The translations under genes were made by a program, and so were the position numbers. A stretch of 6,839 nucleotides of DNA, from the NCBI GenBank assembly GCA_900539175.1, contig UQAW01000128.1, positions 1-6,839 on the forward strand, written 5' to 3'. This DNA comes from an uncultured Lachnospiraceae bacterium. Lineage in GTDB: Bacteria; Bacillota; Clostridia; Lachnospirales; Lachnospiraceae. Below are positions 1-5,143 of this stretch, in pieces (position 1 is the first letter of the stretch; each line of letters starts with the position of its first letter). Under the pieces are notes generated by a model. That model had not been told where the DNA came from. It made no database searches and was given only the letters and a program-made list of their open reading frames with translations.

Positions 1-54
1 CCAGCGGGCATTTTTAATTTCAAGGGTTCTCTGAAAGGAGAACTTTCCTTTAAT

Positions 55-81
55 ATAAAAAAACCTTCCAAAATCGGAAGG
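55..81 (-). terminator. Intrinsic terminator of the riboswitch leader
   Basis: Read on the minus strand, a 6-bp stem (CCTTCC with GGAAGG, plus-strand positions 64-69 and 76-81) closes a six-base loop and runs straight into seven T residues. It lies about 100 nt downstream of the cobalamin aptamer, the usual place for the expression platform of a transcription-terminating riboswitch. The controlled gene would begin left of position 1. A second weak hairpin (GTTCTC/GAGAAC, 26-43) follows it and could affect the leader near the start of that gene. Confidence 0.75.
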
Positions 82-164
82 CAAAGAGAGCCCAGCTTCT
101 GCTGAACTTCATATATAGTGATGTCTGCATCAACAGACACGTTCGTTCACTGTCATTTTGCTTT
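82..164 (-). promoter_or_regulatory. Riboswitch expression platform
   Basis: This is the stretch between the aptamer and the terminator on the minus strand. It contains a perfect hairpin (TGTCTG-TTGATG-CAGACA, 122-139) and a short one (CAGC-AGAA-GCTG, just left of 115). These are candidates for the alternative pairing that decides whether the terminator at 55-81 forms. I could not fold it, so the anti-terminator pairing is not assigned. Confidence 0.45.
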
Positions 165-345
165 GCCTGCGTATATTGTGTCCTGGCTTAGGTTCCTCCT
201 ACTTACAGCGCCTTCCCAGTTTCCCAGTGGCTGCCTTGTACGGCCTGCTGCTTTCGTCCCCCTTACAGTAGGGATATCTGCTCCGGATTTTCACCGGATT
301 CCTTGCCGTCCTCTGACGGCGACAGTTCTCATATTTCCACAAAAA
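165..345 (-). ncRNA. Cobalamin riboswitch aptamer
   Basis: The minus strand carries the conserved cobalamin-aptamer blocks in the right order: AAGGAATCCGGTGAAAATCC (283-304 region), then CCCTACTGTAAGGGGG, then GCCACTGGGAAACTGGGAAGG (about 212-231), then AGTAGGAGGAACC (191-203), then the B12-box core AAGCCAGGACAC (about 178-189). Such RNAs bind adenosyl- or methylcobalamin and switch off B12 uptake or synthesis genes, B12-independent isozymes, or other corrinoid-related genes. The 3' side after CCAGGA reads CACAATATACG instead of the usual GACCUGCC, so the B12 box is only partly canonical. The regulated gene is outside the window. The end points are approximate. Confidence 0.92.
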
Positions 346-354
346 TTTGTTATT

Positions 355-383
355 ATTTTATCACTGTTTTTCACTTCATGCAA
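355..383 (-). promoter_or_regulatory. Promoter for the riboswitch transcript
   Basis: On the minus strand TTGCAT (378-383) and TAAAAT (355-360) are 17 bases apart. The -10 box is preceded by TG and one base, making an extended -10. Transcription would start near 347, just ahead of the first aptamer stem. The -35 box is weak, matching consensus at three of six positions. Confidence 0.55.
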
Positions 384-478
384 CGTGAAATCACCTTGAG
401 TTTTATTTTTTTACACTTTTTCATTCCCATACCCAGCCGCACCTGCTTTCCCATACTGTCAACCGGATTTGTGATCTC

Positions 479-580
479 TCACACCTCAATAATCTGCACC
501 TTATCCTCGCTTGCAAAGTCTAAAACCTTCACTTTGCTTGCTCTCACAATATAAATATTCCGGTCTGGTGTAATCTGCCA
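479..580 (-). pseudogene. Possible coding remnant, unrecognised
   Basis: One minus-strand frame has protein-like composition over about 33 codons (WQITPDRNIYIVRASKVKVL, then DFASEDKVQIIEV) ending at TGA 479-481. There is no in-frame ATG: the frame is open rightward into the terminator hairpin at 591-635 and closes just beyond it. A competing ATG at 579-581 opens another frame of only 26 codons without a ribosome site. It may be the 3' end of a lost gene, cut by whatever placed the terminator here. I do not recognise the family. The rest of 384-590 shows nothing else I can support. Confidence 0.25.
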
Positions 581-581
581 T

Positions 582-635
582 AAAATAAAACAAACCGGAA
601 GTTTAAACCTTTTTGAGCTTTAAACTTCCAGTTTG
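582..635 (-). terminator. Strong intrinsic terminator
   Basis: The arms CAAACCGGAAGTTTAAA and TTTAAACTTCCAGTTTG (591-607 and 619-635) pair over 17 positions with one G-T mismatch, around an 11-base loop. The minus-strand 3' side continues TTTTATTTTA, a T-rich tail, while the plus-strand side (TCTAGTGAG) is not T-rich. It therefore ends leftward transcription, either from the promoter at 767-795 or from the whole gene array to the right. Confidence 0.8.
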
Positions 636-760
636 TCTAGTGAGTTGTTTATAATTCTGTTTAACTAATAATCAAGCAGGGAACGATCTTCTTCTATATG
701 CCCGCTTGCTTCTTTCTTTTTTCATAGTTTATTAATATGTTTTATATGATTTAATTTATG
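591..760 (-). ncRNA. Candidate small RNA or orphan leader of about 170 nt
   Basis: This is the interval between the start expected from the promoter at 767-795 and the terminator at 582-635. It holds a second hairpin with arms CAAGC-A-GGG and CCC-GCTTG (673-708, one bulged A) around a 19-base loop. It also holds an 18-codon ORF at 672-725 encoding the very basic peptide MKKERSKRAYRRRSFPA. That ORF has no ribosome-binding site, and its end overlaps the hairpin, so translation is doubtful. No T-box, SAM or other riboswitch core is evident. It could be a stand-alone sRNA, an attenuator, or the leader left by a deleted gene. Confidence 0.4.
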
Positions 761-766
761 CTTTAA

Positions 767-795
767 ATCATACATGGCAAATGTTACTTTGTCAA
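767..795 (-). promoter_or_regulatory. Near-consensus sigma-A promoter
   Basis: On the minus strand TTGACA (790-795) and TATGAT (767-772) are exactly 17 bases apart. A second TTGACA lies 17 bases further upstream (807-812) without a matching -10, so the -35 element is repeated in tandem. Transcription should run leftward from about 760. The promoter is downstream of the Imm44-like gene, so it drives a separate short unit. Confidence 0.7.
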
Positions 796-889
796 TAGAA
801 TTTTTTTGTCAAAATAATACGTATCGTGAAAGCAGACTCTGATATGGAAAAAGGAATAAAATCGGAGCACAGATCACGAGAATAACTTT

Positions 890-1285
890 TCAAATACGCA
901 CTAACATTTTTATATCTTGCTCCATTTGCTCATAATCAAATTTTCCTTTCAATTTCTTTTTAACTACTTTTAATGACTGCAGAATATTTTTCATCAGAAT
1001 TCGCTTTTTTTCAGTTATATCGCCCTTGCAATAAGCATCATAATCAGAATTTAATGATATACCTGCCATACGATAAGTGAAACTAACATGCTTGATCTCT
1101 TTCCAACCTCCTGAATTCAGAACAACTACTGGTGCTATCATCGGTGTTATTCCTATCGTATCAAGACATTCTGTGTATAACCTTATATCAATATTTTCAG
1201 ATATGTATGCACACATTCTATAAATTTCATCAATCACCCCGTACTCTTGTGTATAATAAGAGGGCGAATTTATAAATAAATTCAT
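890..1285 (-). CDS. Imm44-like immunity protein
   Basis: The product has 131 residues. It begins MNLFINSPSY, has a central aromatic and basic strand region (GGWKEIKHVSFTYRMAGISL), a short acidic turn (SDYDAYCKGD) and a lysine-rich C-terminal helix ending FDYEQMEQDIKMLVRI. This order (N-terminal strand, long helix, 'KE...' strands, 'GD...KK..L.KNIL.S...', final helix) resembles what I recall of the Imm44 family of polymorphic-toxin immunity proteins. The assignment is from memory of the family pattern, not from a search. No signal peptide or membrane segment is present, so it is probably cytoplasmic. The ATG has a good ribosome site (AAAGGAG, 9 bases away). It is the last gene of the leftward array, about 60 bases after its neighbour. 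A cognate toxin is not in the window. Confidence 0.6.
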   Translation of the reverse strand: MNLFINSPSYYTQEYGVIDEIYRMCAYISENIDIRLYTECLDTIGITPMIAPVVVLNSGGWKEIKHVSFTYRMAGISLNSDYDAYCKGDITEKKRILMKNILQSLKVVKKKLKGKFDYEQMEQDIKMLVRI

Positions 1286-1345
1286 ATCCTACCACTCCTT
1301 TGTCCGCATATTTCAGTTTCTAATCATCTGCACTTTCTCTGTCAT

Positions 1346-1735
1346 TTATTTTTCCGCTAACAACATAAACCTTGGAGGAGCTCCAATTTCTTGTTCACCC
1401 TGGTAATACCCAATACCTTTCCCACAGTAAATGATACAGATTTCTCCCATACTTGCTCTTTCTGCTGCCTGTTCTAACGATAAATATCCTATATAGTCTT
1501 CACCGATATAATAGACATTGGAAACACCGCTTAATTTAAATAGATATTCTATCATATGTATTTTATCCATATAGCCAATCGGGGTCAAACACTTCTCAAT
1601 AAAAATTCCCGGTTTACTAAATCTCCATATGACCTCTTCCCTCTTTTGGGGATTATTAAGTTCCCATAGCATTCGTTCCTGCTTATTTTTTTTAATGTAT
1701 TGCTTTATAATTTCTTCCTCTATTGCTCTGCTCAT
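1346..1735 (-). CDS. Putative immunity-type protein, family not recognised
   Basis: This is a 129-residue soluble protein starting MSRAIEEEIIKQYIKKNKQE. I chose the ATG at 1733-1735 because GAGG sits five bases upstream. A TTG at 1748-1750 would add five residues but lacks a site. An N-terminal basic helix is followed by a WELNNPQKREEVIWRFS segment, then strands around VYYIGEDYIGYLSLEQA and ICIIYCGKGIGYYQGEQEIG. The ending is proline- and glycine-rich (APPRFMLLAEK). A helix plus a small beta sheet with 'CGKGIGYYQGE' near the C-terminus recurs in hypothetical proteins I associate with toxin-immunity clusters, but I cannot name a family. A ten-codon ORF (MTEKVQMIRN) follows its stop directly and looks like debris. 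Confidence 0.75.
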   Translation of the reverse strand: MSRAIEEEIIKQYIKKNKQERMLWELNNPQKREEVIWRFSKPGIFIEKCLTPIGYMDKIHMIEYLFKLSGVSNVYYIGEDYIGYLSLEQAAERASMGEICIIYCGKGIGYYQGEQEIGAPPRFMLLAEK

Positions 1736-1881
1736 AATTACCTCGGACAATAATAATAATGGTCATATAATGACATGCCTTTTGTAGTTTGTCTGTTAAA
1801 CCGCTTCTAAAGATTTCCTGGCGCTTAAACATCTTCAAATCCTCGTTCCCTTCTGAGACAATACACTTTCTTTTTCTCCAT
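1736..1881 (-). pseudogene. Coding debris with a strong ribosome site
   Basis: An ATG at 1879-1881 is preceded by CAGGAG at good spacing and opens MEKKKVYCLRRERGFEDV, which stops after 18 codons at 1825-1827. A second frame continues with protein-like composition (MFKRQEIFRSGLTDKLQKAC from the ATG at 1830-1832) and runs into the next gene. A single frameshift around 1835-1850 would join the two into one N-terminal segment. The simplest reading is the start of a small gene, frameshifted and cut off at the junction with the gene that starts at 1735. A real 18-residue peptide cannot be excluded. Confidence 0.3.
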
Positions 1882-1993
1882 ATGCCCTATCTCCTGTACA
1901 TATCAATAACAATCTTATTTACTTTCGTTTCTTTTTATTGCTTTTTATTACTTTTGTCGAATTCACAACTCTATCTGACAGTTTTACTGCATC

Positions 1994-2194
1994 TCATACG
2001 TTATCTGATAGCATCAAAAAATCACCATTCGTGATACGTATTCTTTGCTCTGGATACCACTCATCATTTGGCATTACTATTAACTCACCTTTAACCGTAA
2101 TCCTGGGTATCGTCAAATTATTTTTTTCTCCTGTCATTTCATCTGTGATGGCGGTATCTTGGAAAGCCCCGGAAAATAAAGATGAATTTCTCAT
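1994..2194 (-). pseudogene. Truncated chimeric paralogue of the 2226-2801 family
   Basis: The 66-codon ORF starts at an ATG with AGAAAGG about seven bases upstream. Its first 24 residues (MRNSSLFSGAFQDTAITDEM and on) match nothing else here. Residues about 27-58 (LTIPRITVKGELIVMPNDEW followed by YPEQRIRITNGD) match the middle of the gene at 2226-2801. At DNA level 2020-2123 aligns with 2384-2487, with about 19 differences in 104 positions by hand count. Homology stops abruptly after 'NGD', and the TGA follows ten codons later. After that TGA the same frame stays open for 24 codons (DAVKLSDRVVNSTKVIKSNK and on, to 1919). It therefore looks like a recombination product joined to a foreign tail, with a further nonsense codon. 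It lacks the conserved C-terminal VEF..N region and is probably not functional. Confidence 0.6.
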
Positions 2195-2225
2195 TTTTAT
2201 CGCCTTTCTCTAAGTATCATTTCCG

Positions 2226-2801
2226 CTATTTTATTATATCTGCATGGATAAAAATTTCTTCTAAGGATTTACCATTTAACACAGCAATACAATTATTTAA
2301 GAACTCTACACTCTGTCCAACCATTTCAACACCACTCTTTCCCACACATATCCAACCCGTTTTGGAATCATATTGAATTCCCCAATCACCATCTGTCACG
2401 CGTATTCCTTGCCCTGGATACCACTCATCATTTGACAACACTATTAACTCACCTTCAACCGTAGCCTTGGGAATTATTAAATGATTTCTTTTCCATTGCC
2501 TTTTGGGTGAATACCCTGATATGGCTTATACTTTCCCAGTGTTAAGATCTATATCCAATCCGAAGTACAAATTTCCAAATAAAATTGAAAAATCTGTTTC
2601 TATCTGAAGTTCAAGCAAAAAACTCTTTTCTTTTACATAATAAATAGGTCTTTTCTTCCGATCTATTTTCTTACTGTTTACCAAATACTCTATCATATAT
2701 ACCTCATTTTCTAAACAAATGATAAAACATTTTATTGTTTTTAAATCAACGGCTACTTCCCAATAACTATTTCTACTGTCATAATTCTTTCATAAGTTCA
2801 T
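2226..2801 (-). pseudogene. Putative immunity gene split by two in-frame stops
   Basis: From ATG 2799-2801, which shares its A with the TGA stop of the membrane-protein gene (TGATG), a single frame of 192 codons runs to 2226. It is interrupted only by TGA at codon 4 (2790-2792) and TAA at codon 92 (2526-2528). The restored protein reads MNL-stop-KNYDSRNSYWEVAVDL, then an N-terminal alpha/beta part (KEKSFLLELQIETDFSILFG, LDIDLNTGKV), the stop, then AISGYSPKRQWKRNHLIIPK. A C-terminal half follows with GELIVLSNDEWYPGQGIRV, TGWICVG and VEFLNNCIAVLNGKSLEEIF. The first stop may derive from TGG. The frame has no indels, so the decay looks recent. The family is unnamed to me; relatives in this window are 1994-2194 and 5140-5520. 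Fragments starting at internal ATG (codon 36) or TTG codons could still be translated. Confidence 0.7.
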
Positions 2802-3463
2802 CAAATGATATATTTTACTTTGCATATTTCATACATATGATACGTTTGATTTTTGCCTTCTTTCTTACATCCTGAGAGCAAAACATCTTCAATAACTTCC
2901 CCATCTTCCAACATCCTGACCATTACAAAAATTTTCTTTCTTTTTCTACGTTCTGATAAAATTTCACATTTCCCTTTTAACTGAGGATACGGTGTTTTAT
3001 TAGCCAGCAAGGCAGTTCTGAAAAAATTGTACCTGTTCATGATTTTATAACGGGCATAAAAGCTTTTCATAGTTCCCCGATGTACACAAATCCACATTAC
3101 GATCACAAAGTAAAAAAGATAACAGACTGCCAAATAACTGGAAATCACCTCATTAAATGGAAGGATTACAAACAACAATACTGAATAAACAAGATATCCT
3201 ATATATACTGCTATCCCCTGAACATAAATTTCTTTCGGTAACCCTTTATCCGGATGGCTATGATTATATGGAAACATCCACTTACAGATTTTTGGTTCTA
3301 CACAGGATTCCCTTGGATAATCAGTTATAATCTCCCGGTAAAAACCCGGCATACTTTGGTAAATGGCTATATGTAACACGACTGCAAATCCTATCCAGAA
3401 TCCAACTTCATAATAATCCAGTTCCAAACATATAAGAGCAGCTATCAATGCAATAATTCTCAT
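2801..3463 (-). CDS. Multi-pass membrane protein, putative membrane immunity protein
   Basis: The product has 220 residues. A hydrophobic N-terminus (about 2-14 and 20-37) is followed by a polar loop (about 40-78), two clear membrane spans (about 81-103, VQGIAVYIGYLVYSVLLFVI, and 107-128, ending FVIVMWICV), and a basic soluble C-terminal part (about 129-220). Within that tail KCEILSERRKRKKIFVMVRM and KYII look like beta strands of a small cytosolic domain. GGGAGG lies eight bases before the ATG. The start overlaps the TGA of an upstream remnant (ATGA), and its own stop overlaps the next ATG (TGATG), so it sat in a translationally coupled operon. No transporter signature is visible. Immunity function is inferred only from context. 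Confidence 0.8.
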   Translation of the reverse strand: MRIIALIAALICLELDYYEVGFWIGFAVVLHIAIYQSMPGFYREIITDYPRESCVEPKICKWMFPYNHSHPDKGLPKEIYVQGIAVYIGYLVYSVLLFVILPFNEVISSYLAVCYLFYFVIVMWICVHRGTMKSFYARYKIMNRYNFFRTALLANKTPYPQLKGKCEILSERRKRKKIFVMVRMLEDGEVIEDVLLSGCKKEGKNQTYHMYEICKVKYII

Positions 3464-3625
3464 ACTGTTGTCCTCCCAACATCCTCAGGCAGTGTAAAGT
3501 TAAAACTACTAAAATTATCTAAACCCCAACTCTCCTTCACCAAAAAGACTCTCTGCTACCTCTAAAATTTTTTCACTAATTCTCCAAAGCAAAACAGAAA
3601 AAATATCAATCCTCTGAGCTTGCCA
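3460..3625 (-). pseudogene. Frameshifted 3' remnant of an unrecognised gene
   Basis: Two overlapping minus-strand frames look like protein but lack starts. Codons at 3515-3625 read AQRIDIFSVLLWRISEKILE then VAESLFGEGELGFR, ending at TAA 3515-3517. Codons at 3460-3555 read RVFLVKESWGLDNFSSFNFT then LPEDVGRTTV, ending at a TGA that overlaps the next gene's ATG as ATGA. The exact stop-start overlap suggests the second frame is the true C-terminus of the gene once coupled to the membrane protein, with a frameshift near 3520-3555. A third frame (NRTSFAYTYDGKLRGLIFFL) precedes it at about 3620-3655. Nothing else is visible in 3464-3671. Confidence 0.4.
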
Positions 3626-3671
3626 TCATAAGTATACGCAAAAGAGGTTCTGTTAATTATTTAAGAGACAA

Positions 3672-4151
3672 TTATGGATGCTCTCTTGTTTCTGCATAGT
3701 CATATATTAGTTCTTTAGCATAATACTTAGCTTGTCGTTCCATTCTCTTTTCATTATATTCATATTTTTTCAACCATTGATAATAATGTGAAAGTTCATG
3801 AGCAATAGAATGTAAAATAGCAGCTAATGCATTATCTTTCCCCCTCTCTCTCAACATTTCCTGATAGTCGCCAACAGCAACTTTTATATATGGCTCCTCT
3901 TTTCTATCATATGGCCAAAAAAAGAGTGCTGATGCTATCCTGCCATCCGATGACATGATTTCTTTTGATGCTTTAAAATAAACAGGTACTCTTACTGGAA
4001 ACTCATATCTTTTTTTTAACCAATAAACAAATTCCTTGCAAGCTCGCTTTACTTCTTTATCCACTTCTTTATCGAAACGCAAACGTATACCACTCCTACA
4101 GCCATCACTTACAAATAACGTCCAATCTTTACATTCCCATAATTTTCTCAT
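3672..4151 (-). CDS. Small HExxH putative zinc metallopeptidase
   Basis: The product has 159 residues and no signal peptide. The C-terminal half carries AAILHSIAHELSHYYQW, with His118, Glu119 and His122 forming an HExxH zinc site inside a helix. Sixteen residues on, MERQAKYYAKELIYDY offers Glu138 as third ligand in an E-x-x-A-x-x-Y-A context, as in gluzincins and ImmA/IrrE-type or phage metallopeptidases. The N-terminal half (WECKDWTLFVSDGC, VRVPVYFKASKEI, ALFFWPYDR, YIKVAVGDY) looks like the beta sheet such domains place before the active-site helix. AAGGTGG lies about ten bases upstream of the ATG. The start overlaps a doubtful ORF by 23 bases. It may be a toxin-fold enzyme, a regulator protease or a catalytically competent immunity protein; the family is not assigned. 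Confidence 0.8.
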   Translation of the reverse strand: MRKLWECKDWTLFVSDGCRSGIRLRFDKEVDKEVKRACKEFVYWLKKRYEFPVRVPVYFKASKEIMSSDGRIASALFFWPYDRKEEPYIKVAVGDYQEMLRERGKDNALAAILHSIAHELSHYYQWLKKYEYNEKRMERQAKYYAKELIYDYAETREHP

Positions 4152-4329
4152 AACTATAAATCCACCTTCCAGTTTTCATTTGCATCAAAATCTCTTTCTC
4201 ATTCACCTCATATAACAAAAACAATCTTTTTTCATTTTCTTTTCCATCCAAACGCAAATGAATACAATCTACAAAAAAAGAAAAAAGATGCATCAGAAAA
4301 CTATAATCGCATGCCTGAAACCTTCCCAA
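4129..4329 (-). CDS. Doubtful 66-codon ORF, possible gene fragment
   Basis: The frame opens with TTG (4327-4329) just after the stop of the HEAT gene and ends inside the metallopeptidase gene. The stretch from about residue 28 (LRLDGKENEKRLFLLYEVNE then KEILMQMKTGRWIYSYEKI) has the composition of a real beta-rich C-terminal domain. There is no ribosome site and no ATG before residue 13, and the frame extends upstream into the HEAT gene without a start. It is most likely the 3' piece of another small gene whose beginning was lost. Confidence 0.3.
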   Translation of the reverse strand: MGRFQACDYSFLMHLFSFFVDCIHLRLDGKENEKRLFLLYEVNEKEILMQMKTGRWIYSYEKIMGM

Positions 4330-4332
4330 TTC

Positions 4333-4365
4333 TAAATTTATTAAACACCATTATTAATAAATTTA
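4333..4365. repeat. Perfect 12-bp A/T inverted repeat at a gene end
   Basis: TAAATTTATTAA (4333-4344) and TTAATAAATTTA (4354-4365) are exact reverse complements separated by nine bases. They span the last codons and the stop of the HEAT-repeat gene. All paired bases are A or T and no T-run follows on the minus strand, so it would be a weak terminator at best. It could slow 3' exonucleases or be an AT-rich recombination or protein-binding site. Confidence 0.55.
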
Positions 4366-5024
4366 ATTAAACTCAACGCGTTTGCCTTTACAGCAATTGT
4401 ATCTTCTCTTTTTATTAATGTTTCCAGTGATTTTTTTATAAGCTGCTGATTATCAGACGTAAGAAATCCCCTTAGTACATTAATCACCGCACAACGAATA
4501 TGATAGTCCTTACTATTTAAAAAGCTGGTTATATTTTTTATACTTTTTTTCTTTCCCAGAACATACAATGCATAATAACAACTCAGCATACAGTGCTCTG
4601 ACTTTTGAATGTTGGACAATTTTTTAATTTTACTTACAAAGGATTTCTTCTTCAATAGATCTTCATCTAATGCTGCTGCAACATCTGACCATGACATGAT
4701 TGCATAAGAACATGCCATTTCATTTTTTTCATTTAATATCGCTTTTTTTAAAAATTTCTCTACTTTTTTTGATTTAAATACAGCTAATGAATCATAGGCA
4801 CTTGTTCTCACCATTGCTTTTTTATCACATGCCAATTTCAATAACACTTTTTTTGATTCGTTACTTTCGAAATTAATTAGTAAATCTGCCACCATACTCC
4901 TTACCAAAACATCTTTATCATCTGAAAACTTTATGATTTTTCTGAAATGTTTAGGAGTAAGTTTCTGTTTATTTTCATAATTTACAAGCAACTTCACCTT
5001 TTCATCAGATGTCATCTTCATCAC
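4341..5024 (-). CDS. HEAT-repeat protein
   Basis: The product has 227 residues and is lysine-rich and all-helical. Repeated paired helices carry HEAT-like signatures: DDKDVLVRSMVADLLINF (about 35-52), CDKKAMVRTSAYDSLAVF (about 66-83), a central SYAIMSWSDVAAAL (about 106-119), SKDYHIRCAVINVLRGF (about 171-187) and EDTIAVKANALSLIKFI (about 207-223). The 'D..V/I R..A...L' spacing with a basic residue in the turn is diagnostic. HEAT solenoids are protein- or nucleic-acid-binding scaffolds; here the partner is unknown. AAAAGG precedes three closely spaced methionine codons (residues 1, 2 and 4), so residue 2 or 4 could be the real start. There is no membrane segment. HEAT proteins occur in immunity arrays, which fits the context but does not prove the role. 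Confidence 0.85.
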   Translation of the reverse strand: MMKMTSDEKVKLLVNYENKQKLTPKHFRKIIKFSDDKDVLVRSMVADLLINFESNESKKVLLKLACDKKAMVRTSAYDSLAVFKSKKVEKFLKKAILNEKNEMACSYAIMSWSDVAAALDEDLLKKKSFVSKIKKLSNIQKSEHCMLSCYYALYVLGKKKSIKNITSFLNSKDYHIRCAVINVLRGFLTSDNQQLIKKSLETLIKREDTIAVKANALSLIKFINNGV

Positions 5025-5038
5025 CTTTTCTTTTTCCT

Positions 5039-5143
5039 TTATTTTCTCTCTTTTGTCATTTTCTCAATTCTCTTGCCTTCTGCTCCCGCTTCAGTTTTTT
5101 CTATATTCTTTTGATATTCCTGAAATCCCTTTACTTCGACTAT
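5039..5143 (-). pseudogene. Short coding scrap between two genes
   Basis: Between the stop at 5140-5142 and the HEAT gene, one frame encodes about 34 charged residues (IVEVKGFQEYQKNIEKTEAG then AEGKRIEKMTKERK) and ends at TAA 5039-5041. It lacks a start codon and a ribosome site. The composition is that of a charged C-terminal helix, such as a toxin or antitoxin tail. It is read as the end of a deleted gene; a chance open frame in purine-rich DNA is possible. Confidence 0.3.

Noticed and set aside
118..554. Two plus-strand open frames of 93 and 83 codons
   Set aside because: They lie antisense to the cobalamin riboswitch and its promoter, lack ribosome sites, and have low-complexity Phe/Ser/Leu-rich translations typical of shadow frames.
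673..725. Plus-strand terminator from the CAAGC-A-GGG hairpin followed by TTCTTTCTTTTTTC
   Set aside because: The stem is bulged with a long loop, the T-run is interrupted, and no plus-strand gene precedes it; it is better read as part of the leftward short transcript.
1789..2376. Plus-strand open frames of 64-91 codons
   Set aside because: They are the antisense of the paralogue copies on the minus strand, whose translations align with each other; the plus frames have no ribosome site and no shared protein signal.
2226..2801. Stop-codon recoding (selenocysteine or alternative code)
   Set aside because: Two different stops (TGA and TAA) occur in the same gene and other genes use TGA and TAA as normal ends; no recoding element was evident.
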